49,888 nt of DNA from the NCBI RefSeq assembly GCF_000341005.1, contig NZ_ANBD01000111.1, forward strand, positions 1 through 49,888, written 5' to 3'. Shown in pieces: positions 43,118 to 49,888 of this stretch. Position 1 is the first letter of the stretch, and the number at the start of each line of letters is the position of its first letter. The notes below the pieces were generated by a model that did no database searches, had not been told where the DNA came from, and worked only from the letters and a program-made list of their open reading frames with translations. Origin of the DNA: Nocardiopsis alkaliphila YIM 80379. GTDB taxonomy: Bacteria; Actinomycetota; Actinomycetes; Streptosporangiales; Streptosporangiaceae. The translations under genes and the position numbers were made by a program.

Positions 43118-44263
43118 ATGCCCCCCTCACCCCTCCTGGAACCATCCGTGATGGCCCGGGTCGACAGGCTCACGGACCGATGGCGCGCGCGTGCCGCTCA
43201 TACCGAGAAGGCACGCACACCCTCGACCGAAACGGTACGGGAGCTGTTCGACTCCGGTCTTCTCCACCTGGCGATCCCCAAGCTCTACGGTGGCAGCGGG
43301 CACGGCTGGCCGACCCTCACCGAAGCGGCACGCCGCGCTGCCCGCGTGTGCCCCTCCACAGGGTGGCTCATCGGTGTGGTCGGCGGCCACGGAGCAGTGG
43401 CCGCACGACTGCCGTCATCGGCCGCGAAGGTACTCTTCGACACCGGCCCGAACCAGTTGTTCGCCACCGCTTCTGTCACGTCGAACGGTCGCATCACTCG
43501 GGAGGATGACGGTTACCGGATCACCGGTGAGTGGCGGTTCTGTTCCGCGGTCGACCACGCCAGTTGGATCATGATCAATGGCGTTCGCCAGGACTCACCC
43601 GAGTCCGGGCACCACCTGTTTCCGGTACCCGCCGACCAGGCGTGCGTCCTTGACACCTGGCATGTGACAGGCATGTCCGGCACGGGCTCCAAGAGCGTCT
43701 TGTTGGACGACGTGTTCGTCTCCGACGACCTCGTCGGTGGAGTCGAGGAGTGTTTCGAAGGGCGAACGGAGGGGAGTCGGGGCCCACGGGACTACCTCGT
43801 GGAAGTGCCCTTCACCGACTACGTGAACAGCACGATCGTGGGACCGATCCTCGGCTGTGCCGAAGGCGCCTTCGACGCGTATCTGGAGTGGGCCGAGTCA
43901 GGCGGCAGAGCGGAGCGGGCCCGCGTGCAACTGACTCTGGCGGAAAGCTCCGCCGAACTGGAGTGCGCTCGGCACCTGCACGACTCCCTGGGCGCCCTGC
44001 TGCATACGGCGGGGATCGATCGACGCCCACTGAGCCAGAGGGAGGTCGCGGGTCTTCGACGTGACCGCGCCTACCTCACCCGGCTCTGCGCACACGCCGT
44101 TCGGCGCCTGGTGGAGTCGCTCGGCACCGCGGCCCACGTCGAGGGTGGGGTGCTCTCTCGACACTGGCGGGACCTCCAGATGATGGCGGCCCATCGCGAC
44201 GTGAACTGGGACGACAACCACGCCGTGTTCGCCATGGCTTCGACCGATCGGATACCGGTCTGA
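43118..44263 (+). CDS. acyl-CoA dehydrogenase-fold flavin-dependent oxygenase
   Basis: A 381-residue protein of the acyl-CoA dehydrogenase/HpaB-like superfamily with a type-2 C-terminal domain. LHLAIPKLYGGSGHGWP near the N-terminus, GYRITGEWRFCSAVDHASW in the middle strand and WHVTGMSGTGSKSVLLDDVFV (the typical G-RGT-S region) support flavin binding; NWDDNH closes the domain. Related enzymes oxygenate aromatic or amino substrates in biosynthetic clusters with FMNH2. ATG 43118 has AAAGG upstream; GTG 43103 overlaps the previous stop (GTGA) and is an alternative. Confidence 0.8.
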   Translation: MPPSPLLEPSVMARVDRLTDRWRARAAHTEKARTPSTETVRELFDSGLLHLAIPKLYGGSGHGWPTLTEAARRAARVCPSTGWLIGVVGGHGAVAARLPSSAAKVLFDTGPNQLFATASVTSNGRITREDDGYRITGEWRFCSAVDHASWIMINGVRQDSPESGHHLFPVPADQACVLDTWHVTGMSGTGSKSVLLDDVFVSDDLVGGVEECFEGRTEGSRGPRDYLVEVPFTDYVNSTIVGPILGCAEGAFDAYLEWAESGGRAERARVQLTLAESSAELECARHLHDSLGALLHTAGIDRRPLSQREVAGLRRDRAYLTRLCAHAVRRLVESLGTAAHVEGGVLSRHWRDLQMMAAHRDVNWDDNHAVFAMASTDRIPV

Positions 44264-44264
44264 C

Positions 44265-45497
44265 ATGCGCGCCTACCTGTCCTTCCTGGCCACCAACCGG
44301 CGCCCGCTGCTGGGCTGCTTCGCCCTCTTCCTGTTCTCCGCCTTCGGCCAGACCTTCTTCGTCTCCCTCTTCTCCGCCGACATCCGCCAGGACCTCGACC
44401 TCACCCACGGCCAGTTCAGTTCCCTGTTCATGCTCGCGACCCTGGCCGGCGCCCTGACGATGACCCAACTGGGCAAGGTGGTGGACCGTCACCGCGCCGG
44501 GCGGATCGTTCCCGCGCTCACGCTGATGCTGGCGTCGGGCGCCGCGATCATGGCGCTGGCCACACAGGTGTGGATCCTCTTCCTGGCCCTGTTCATCCTG
44601 CGGCTGTTCGGGCAGGGCATGATGACCCACACCTCCTTCACCCTCACCGGGCGGTGGTTCGACCGGGAACGTGGACGCGCCACTTCGGTGGCCACCCTGG
44701 GGTTGAACGTCGGTGAGGCCGTCCTGCCGCTCGCGATCGTCGCCCTCTTGGCCGTCGCCGGATGGCGGGAGGCGTGGTGGATCGTGGCCGCGCTGCTTCT
44801 GGTGTTGGCGTGGCCGATGTCCGTTCTCATGGGTCGGAGGCGCACGCCGACCGACGCGGGCGATGGCCGACCGGTGACTGTGGTCCGAGGCTGGACACGA
44901 CGTCAGACCTTGCGCGACCCCTACTTCTACCTGCTGCTCGCCGCCATGGCCGCGCCGGCCCTGGTCGGTAACACCGTGTTCTTCCACCAGGCGTACCTGA
45001 CCGAACTGCGTGGGTGGTCACCGGCCCTGTTCGCCTCGGCCCTGTCGGTGTACGCGGTCACGACCGTGGTGTTCAACCTGGTGGGAGGCGTCCTCGTCGA
45101 CCGCCTCACCGCACTGCGGCTCGTCCCCTTGTACCTGGTTCCCCTCGGCCTGGGACTGCTCGTCCTGGCGACGGTGGAAGGGTCGTGGAGCGTCGTGCTG
45201 TTCATGCTGTTGTACGGGATCACGAACGGGTTGTCCCTGAGCCTGTTCGGGGCGGTGTGGCCGGAGGTGTACGGGGTGGAGCACCTGGGCTCCATCCGGT
45301 CGATCATCGTGGCGGTCCTGGTGTTGGGCTCCGCCGCGGGTCCCGGTGTCACCGGGCTACTGATCGACGCCGAGGTCGGTTATCCGGCCCTGATCATGGC
45401 CCTGGGCACCTACTGTCTGCTGGCCTCGGCCGCCGCGGCGTGGTTCGTCTCGCGCATCCGGACTCGCCTGCGGGACGAGCGGATCGAGGTGGTGTGA
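44265..45497 (+). CDS. MFS transporter, likely exporter of the operon product
   Basis: A 410-residue major facilitator protein with 12 hydrophobic segments. It resembles the oxalate/formate-antiporter-like OFA and nitrate-type subgroups (RLFGQGMMTHTSFTLTGRWFDRERGRATSVATLG, then LSLFGAVWPEVYGVEHLGSIRSI). It starts one base after the flavoprotein stop (44263/44265), so it is the fifth gene of the operon and probably exports the product or gives self-resistance. G+C content here is back to the usual high level. Confidence 0.85.
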   Translation: MRAYLSFLATNRRPLLGCFALFLFSAFGQTFFVSLFSADIRQDLDLTHGQFSSLFMLATLAGALTMTQLGKVVDRHRAGRIVPALTLMLASGAAIMALATQVWILFLALFILRLFGQGMMTHTSFTLTGRWFDRERGRATSVATLGLNVGEAVLPLAIVALLAVAGWREAWWIVAALLLVLAWPMSVLMGRRRTPTDAGDGRPVTVVRGWTRRQTLRDPYFYLLLAAMAAPALVGNTVFFHQAYLTELRGWSPALFASALSVYAVTTVVFNLVGGVLVDRLTALRLVPLYLVPLGLGLLVLATVEGSWSVVLFMLLYGITNGLSLSLFGAVWPEVYGVEHLGSIRSIIVAVLVLGSAAGPGVTGLLIDAEVGYPALIMALGTYCLLASAAAAWFVSRIRTRLRDERIEVV

Positions 45498-45509
45498 GCC
45501 GACCGAGCA

Positions 45510-45710
45510 CCGTGGCCTGAGAAACCCGGAACCTGGGCGCCGCTCCGTCTCTTCATCGACCTCGCGTGCGGCGTTCTCCTGGGGCGACCCGTCCTCCATC
45601 ACGTCGTCGAAGGGGATTTCATGGCCCCGGGTCCCCGTCATGAGGCGATGCCGCCACAGAGACAGGACGTTGCCCTGCCCGCCTGAATCGGCCCGGGTGC
45701 CTCCGACAGG
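45510..45710 (-). pseudogene. Nudix hydrolase fragment
   Basis: On the minus strand the frame reads GNVLSLWRHRLMTGTRGHE and then a degenerate Nudix box EDGSPQENAAREVDEETERRPG, as in the middle of a Nudix hydrolase. No N-terminal start fits upstream and the frame loses similarity after about 45530, so only a central fragment survives. Coordinates are approximate. Confidence 0.6.
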
Positions 45711-45835
45711 ATCGATCGGAAGCCCCCGGGGGCGCGTGTTCCTTGGCCCAAAAGGGGCGGTTCGGAGTCGTTCGGGGACTTCGCAAGTGAGGTTCTTGCC
45801 TCTGGACGCTACCGCTGCCAGATGGGGGAGCCCGT

Positions 45836-46101
45836 ATGACCGAGAACGTCAGGCGGAGCGCGCGGGCTCTCCTGTTCGAGGGAGATGGATGCCTGGTGTT
45901 GATCAAACGCACCAAAACCGGTCAAGAGCCCTACTGGGTCACCGTGGGTGGGGGGAGTGGAACCGGAGGACGTCCACATCGAGGCGACGCTGCGCCGTGA
46001 GGTCCTCCGCCGCTCATGTGGTGTTCCATTTGAGTCTGAGCGGAGGGCCCGATCGCCTCCTTCTGCCCCACAGCACTTTGGTTCAGGAAACTGCCGAATA
46101 A
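45836..46101 (+). pseudogene. second broken Nudix hydrolase
   Basis: ATG 45836 has GGGGGAG upstream and starts a normal Nudix N-terminus (RRSARALLFEGDGCLVLIKR, then EPYWVTVGGG). In the GGTGGGGGGAG tract near 45950 the frame is lost; the next frame continues the domain as VEPEDVHIEATLRREV. After that the rest of the Nudix box is missing and the third frame resumes with AHVVFHLSLSGG up to TAA at 46099-46101. At least two lesions make it nonfunctional. Confidence 0.7.
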
Positions 46102-46200
46102 CCCACCACACTCAGGGGCCGGCTGCCATCATGGAAATGCCTTCCGCATGGCACCCGCAGCATTCAACAGGCCGCCCCCTACGCTTGAAAGAGATTCGGC

Positions 46201-46881
46201 ATGACGATCTCCTCGTGTGAGGCGGAGGTGACGCACGGCATGATCTTCAGCCAGCCCGAAGACCCGCTGCTGCGCTCCGTGCTCTCCCTGTTCCGGGTCG
46301 CGCGGGACCAAGGGCGTGTCCTCAACCGCACCAAGATCGCCAAGCTGCTCTACCTCGCAGACCTTTCCGCGGTAGAAGGTGGGGGTGTCGCGTTCAGCGG
46401 CGCGACCTGGCGGTGGGAGAACTACGGCCCCTTCGACCCCGCTCAATACCGGGTCGAGGACGCCTTGGTCGCCTCCGGGATCATCGAACGGACACAGGAC
46501 CCCCAGAGTCCGTGCGGGGAGGTACGACTCCGCCTGATCGAAGATGTCGACGCGTCCTTGGGGCCCGAATCCCTCGCGGTGCTCGGCAAGGTCGTCGCCG
46601 AACACGGTGGCCGCTCCGCCGCTCAACTAAGAGACTTGACCTACGAGACCGCTCCCATGGTGCAGGCGCAGACCGACGGCGAACGCGGGGTGCTCCTCGA
46701 CTTGAACCGGGCCAGACGGCGTAAACATTACGCCGCACTCAAAGAGCGCTACCGGGCACGAGCGGCCGACAGAGGCCCCGTGGAATCCGACCCCGGCGGG
46801 GGGAAAGACCTTCTCGCGGAAATGGCCGAACTCGCCGAAGCCCGCCGCCGCGCGAACACGAAGGCGCTGGGTGAGGAGTGA
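46201..46881 (+). CDS. Panacea/DUF4065 antitoxin
   Basis: A 226-residue protein with a Panacea (DUF4065, SocA-like) domain: LNRTKIAKLLYLADLSAVEGG, then WRWENYGPFDP, and RDLTYETAPMVQA. Panacea proteins neutralise many unrelated toxins through a shared fold. The C-terminal 60 residues are a charged helix (AEMAELAEARRRANTKAL). The gene overlaps the adjacent PemK/MazF-like toxin reading frame by GTGA at 46878, the standard antitoxin-toxin layout. Confidence 0.83.
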   Translation: MTISSCEAEVTHGMIFSQPEDPLLRSVLSLFRVARDQGRVLNRTKIAKLLYLADLSAVEGGGVAFSGATWRWENYGPFDPAQYRVEDALVASGIIERTQDPQSPCGEVRLRLIEDVDASLGPESLAVLGKVVAEHGGRSAAQLRDLTYETAPMVQAQTDGERGVLLDLNRARRRKHYAALKERYRARAADRGPVESDPGGGKDLLAEMAELAEARRRANTKALGEE

Positions 46882-47246
46882 AGCCCGCGATCAAACGCGG
46901 CGGGATCTACTGGGTTCCCGACCGCCTTCTCGCCCTGCCCCCTGACTACGACCGAGACCCGCATCCCCGACGTGCCGTCGTGGTGATCAGCGGCGAGGCC
47001 GAACATGAGAACGAGGATTGGCCGATCGTTCTGGTGGCGCCCTGTTCGAGCTAGTCCACCCGTAAAACCCGGTACTGCGTCAAACTCGGCCAGGGCGTGG
47101 CCAACGTGCAGAAGAAGTGCTGGGTCCGCGTAGTGGCCGTGCAGCCGATGGCCAAGGACGACCTCGGCGACTACGTCGGTCAGCTTCCCGCGCACCTGTT
47201 GGAGGACATCTACTTCAACTTCGCCGAATACACCGGCCAGGTCTGA
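46878..47246 (+). pseudogene. PemK/MazF-like toxin with in-frame TAG at codon 59
   Basis: From GTG 46878 the 123-codon frame encodes a PemK/MazF-type fold: KRGGIYWVPD, HPRRAVVVISG, WPIVLVAPCSS, then after the stop STRKTRYCVKLGQG, CWVRVVAVQPM and a last helix. TAG at 47052-47054 interrupts it between the two halves of the conserved APCSS-STRK region; the frame otherwise stays open to TGA at 47244-47246. MazF-like toxins cut RNA. As read the toxin is truncated to 58 residues and should be inactive, unless the base is a sequencing error or the stop is read through. Confidence 0.75.
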
Positions 47247-47841
47247 GCGGGATAGGGCGCCGGCAGGTCGAATCCGAGGAGCCAGTGAGTCGTACGCCAA
47301 GGGCCGTACTCGGCGAAGGAGCAGTGCCGCCGTAGTCCTCTGGTGAGTACTTCGGCCTTGGGTAGGTCGCCATCGAATGGTTCAAGCCCTGGTTGAAGAT
47401 GATGCGCGCCGAACTCGCCACCGGAAAACGCATGGAACGGGTTCGCCTCATCGATGATCCGGCTTGAACGTAGCGGTCTTTGTCGATCGGGGACGGTTGC
47501 CGCCGATCCGTCGCGCCGACAACGGCGACTGGGCGATGCCGGGCGCTCCCCTTCTCGTTGTGAACACCCGTGCTCTCCCTTGGGTGGAACGAGCCGGTAG
47601 CGCTCGGTTTCGGGTGGGCGAGAACTCGTGATCGGTTCGCCGGGTTCGTCCCTCGCCGCGTGCTCGACCCGGACCTTGTGCTGGAATCCGGCGCCGGTCA
47701 GCAACACCACCGGCCGAGGGAATGACGCGTCGCCATCGACGGCGGTGAGGTGGTCCACCGGGAAGGTGGACCACCCCACCGCCGTCCCGGCCCAAGGCCT
47801 GGGGCGGACGCTCGACAGGAGGTGAGCCGAACGGCTCGACC
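47247..47841. other. 595-bp stretch without a recognisable gene
   Basis: Open frames exist on the minus strand, but none has a believable start and a known protein pattern. Short runs such as FAEYGPWRTTHWLLGFDLP (minus, near 47250-47330) look protein-like and may be decayed coding sequence, in keeping with the broken genes on both sides. Confidence 0.35.
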
Positions 47842-48373
47842 TCAGGGCCCACCGAAGGGAACCGTGCGGATCCGCCACTCGCCATCGTCCATCAACCAGA
47901 ACAGGAGATCGTCGGCGGTCTGGCCGGCGACCTCTTGCGCATACTCGAGGTGGACGGTGGCGATCGGGACCTTCCCTTCGGAGTCGGTGCCCATCTCGAC
48001 CTCACGGATCTGTGCGACGTCGGCACCGTTGAACCGCTCGGCGTAGATGGGGAACGCCGGTTGGCATTCGGTCTCCATCCCGCCCTCGCCCGAGTTCATG
48101 GTGCTGAGGGTCACCGCGGAGTGCGCGTCCTCGTCGATCACCGCGCACCCGGTCTCCCCGTCCCCGTCGCGTAGTGCCTCGAGGAAGTCCTCGGCGGCCG
48201 CGCGGGCCTGTTCGGTGTCCTCCTCCGTTCGTTCTGCTCCGCTGACCTCTTCCCGGTGTTCACCGGATCCTTCTCCGGTGCCCTCTCCGGAGATATCGGG
48301 GGTCATCACCACAGGCGGTGAGCGCGACAAACAGGGCGAACGTGAAAGGAAGCAGGGTGAGTCGTCGTATCAA
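47842..48373 (-). pseudogene. lipoprotein gene with a one-base frameshift
   Basis: TTG 48373 opens a lipoprotein signal peptide (RRLTLLPFTFALFVALTACGDD, lipobox LTAC) in one frame. In the run of five G (plus strand 48298-48302) the frame must shift by one base to join the mature part: SGEGTGEGSGEH, an acidic linker, then QARAAAEDFLEALRDGDGETGCAVIDED and a C-terminal FWLMDDGEWRIRT. The mature domain resembles small NTF2/DUF4878-like extracytoplasmic domains. A homopolymer sequencing error is as likely as a real mutation. Confidence 0.6.
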
Positions 48374-48645
48374 GGGGACGCATTCTGTTTCGGGGATGGT
48401 CGATCGTAGGCTACACCGGCCGTTTTGGGTGAGCTTCGAACGATCGGTCCGTCAACGATGCGCGAAGCTTTTGACCAGCACACCCGAAGCGAACGAGGAA
48501 CGTACATGAGCGAGGAGACCGCTGCGTGGATCTGGCTTCGCGGGGAGCTCGCCGGGCCGGAGCTCGGCCGAAGTCCTGCGTGCGGTGCCGGCGACGAAAC
48601 CGCGATCGAGCGGCGAGCACGCAATGAAGCCGGGGCCGAGCTGCT
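48374..48645. other. 272-bp stretch with one doubtful short frame
   Basis: A short plus-strand frame from ATG 48506 (GAGGAA upstream) would encode 54 residues (SEETAAWIWLRGELAGPEL at the start) ending at 48670, antisense to the end of the NmrA-like gene. Nothing else supports it, and I would not call it a gene. Confidence 0.3.
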
Positions 48646-49485
48646 TCATTCCATCTCTTGTTCGAGGTGAACGCGGAAGCTGCGCGCGGGTCGACCCGTG
48701 AGGTGCTGGACGGTGTCGGTGATGCGGTCCTCCGCCCCCTCGGCGATGGCACGGTCCATGCCGGCCAGTATCGAGGCGAACTCCAGCGGCACGTGCGCCG
48801 TGAGGCGGTCGCGCATCTGTTCGTAGGACAGGCGGTGGTGGTCCACGGGTCGGCCGGTGACCTGGGTGATGGTGGTGGCGATGTCGTCGTAGCTGAGCGC
48901 CTCCGGCCCGGTGAGGACGAGATCGGTGTTGGGGGCATGTTCATCGGTCAGAGCGTGGACAGCGACGGCCGCGATGTCCTCAACGTCGACGAAGCCGACC
49001 CGGCCACTTTCGGCCGCGGTCCAAATGGTGCCTTCTTCACGGATGCTCACGGCATGCGCGTGCGTGCCGGTGAAGTTCTGCATGAACCACGAGGGCCGCA
49101 GCACCGCCCACTGTTCGAACAGATCGGGCAGGGCCTGGTGCACTGTTCCCACCGCCGGGCCGCCCTCGGGGATGGCCGAGGAACTGAGGAGTACCGCACG
49201 GTGCACGCCGGCGGTGTGGGCTTGCCGGAGGAACGGCAACATGACCGCAGCCGGGTCGGCGTCGCCTATGGGCGGTACCAGGTAGACACGGTCGGCTCCG
49301 TCGAGGGCGGTGGCGTGGGTGGCGGGTTCGTACCAGTCGAATGCGACCGGCTCCGCGCCGGGGACGTCGACGGCGCGACGGCTGGCGGCTTTGGCGCGGT
49401 GGCCCAGGGCCGACAACCGCGCCGTGGTGCGGCTGCCGGTGGTGCCGGTGGCGCCGATGACCAAGGTGGTGCCGGAGGTCGTCAT
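48646..49485 (-). CDS. NmrA-like NAD(P)-binding protein
   Basis: A 279-residue atypical short-chain dehydrogenase of the NmrA/ergot-alkaloid-type family. The dinucleotide-binding motif is VIGATGTTGSRT (residues 9-20); VYLVPPIGDADP and LRPSWFMQNF follow as in NAD(P)H-binding SDRs without the YxxxK pair. It may act as a reductase or redox sensor. It overlaps the preceding SnoaL-like gene by ATGA at 49485/49482, so the two form an operon and perhaps a shared pathway. Confidence 0.83.
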   Translation of the reverse strand: MTTSGTTLVIGATGTTGSRTTARLSALGHRAKAASRRAVDVPGAEPVAFDWYEPATHATALDGADRVYLVPPIGDADPAAVMLPFLRQAHTAGVHRAVLLSSSAIPEGGPAVGTVHQALPDLFEQWAVLRPSWFMQNFTGTHAHAVSIREEGTIWTAAESGRVGFVDVEDIAAVAVHALTDEHAPNTDLVLTGPEALSYDDIATTITQVTGRPVDHHRLSYEQMRDRLTAHVPLEFASILAGMDRAIAEGAEDRITDTVQHLTGRPARSFRVHLEQEME

Positions 49486-49888
49486 CGGTTGCTCCTGATG
49501 AAGTCGGTACCGGGTTCGAGGACGGCGAGTGGGTTCCAGTAGTCGCGGTAGGAGGTGATGTGTCCGTCCCGGACCGTTACGACGGCGATGTAGGTCATGT
49601 CGAAGGGGCGGCCGGACTCCACCAGGCGGCCGACGCCGCGCATTTCGACCACGATGGTCTCAGGATCGGTGGTCTGGTGGATCAGCAGCTCGGGGAAGTC
49701 ATGTAGATCGATGTGATCGGGGTAGTGGCGCATGTACGCGGCGATGGCCTCCCTGTTCTCCAGATGCTTCGGCCGGCCCTCGGGGGCGAAGGGAAACTCC
49801 ATGGAGCCGTCCTCGTCCCACAAGGCGACCCACGCCGGGATGTCCTTGTCCAGTAACAGCCGCAGGCTATGGCGGGAGAGGGCCGCCG
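49482..49888 (-). CDS. SnoaL-like (NTF2-fold) protein, N-terminus beyond the window
   Basis: The last 134 codons of a SnoaL-like polyketide-cyclase/NTF2-fold protein: LSRHSLRLLLDKDIPAWVALWDEDGSME, then EFPFAPEGRPKHLENREAI, and a closing DGHITSYRDYWNPLAVLE, which is the family's typical end. The frame stays open to the right edge, so the start lies outside. Internal starts such as the TTG before WDEDG would cut the fold and are unlikely. It is coupled to the NmrA-like gene. Confidence 0.8.
   Translation of the reverse strand, partial: AALSRHSLRLLLDKDIPAWVALWDEDGSMEFPFAPEGRPKHLENREAIAAYMRHYPDHIDLHDFPELLIHQTTDPETIVVEMRGVGRLVESGRPFDMTYIAVVTVRDGHITSYRDYWNPLAVLEPGTDFIRSNR

Noticed and set aside
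47210..47878. 222-codon minus-strand frame after the toxin remnant
   Set aside because: No start with ribosome site and no family; a few protein-like runs remain, so it is recorded only as possible decayed sequence.

Overview
The window is high-GC actinobacterial DNA with many GTG/TTG starts, ATGA/GTGA gene overlaps and typical actinomycete families (XRE/DUF5753 regulators with DUF397 or DUF6879 partners, an ATP-binding anti-sigma-like protein, DUF4253, an actinobacterial lasso peptide cluster). A Nocardiopsis-like member of the Streptosporangiales is my best guess; this is inference, since no rRNA or other taxonomic marker is present. The window is almost entirely accessory: stacked defence and conflict genes, two small biosynthetic clusters, and several decaying genes.

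Region by region. 1-7003: a type I Wadjet anti-plasmid operon (3' end of jetA, then jetB, jetC, jetD). 7031-11584: a BASS-type transporter, a small membrane protein, a membrane-anchored Mrr-like nuclease, a methyltransferase and a DUF4253 protein. 11838-17372 (minus): a Ser/Thr kinase, a ParE/RelE-UvrD helicase fusion and a DUF262-HNH nuclease, a candidate three-gene defence module. 17906-22088: a four-pass membrane protein, a nucleoside phosphorylase-fold enzyme and a membrane-anchored DUF5919-like protein, read away from a divergent NrtR-type Nudix regulator. Two palindromes 33 bp apart lie on the promoter between them. 22230-30906: an HTH-N6 DNA methylase divergent from a protein kinase-DEAD/DEAH helicase, whose reading frame breaks at about 27.92 kb where it runs into an Eco57I-like methylase lacking its N-terminus.

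30971-39143 holds three XRE-family regulator loci and, between them, a compact lasso peptide cluster on the minus strand: a 37-codon precursor (37274-37387), cyclase, leader peptidase and a GNAT acetyltransferase. The layout and the core (Gly1, Glu8, Lys10) resemble acetylated lasso peptides of the albusnodin type. A diverged copy of the end of a neighbouring membrane gene plus the end of the acetyltransferase gene recurs 5.1 kb downstream, so the lasso genes sit between direct repeats.

40136-45497 is a tightly coupled five-gene operon: ectoine-synthase-like cupin, AMP-dependent ligase, methyltransferase-like protein, flavin-dependent oxygenase/dehydrogenase and MFS exporter. It begins at about 48% GC and looks like a small, probably undescribed, natural-product pathway. 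45.5-48.4 kb is a graveyard: two broken Nudix genes, a Panacea antitoxin whose PemK/MazF-like toxin carries an in-frame TAG, and a lipoprotein gene with a frameshift. The window ends with an NmrA-like protein and the 3' part of a SnoaL-like gene.
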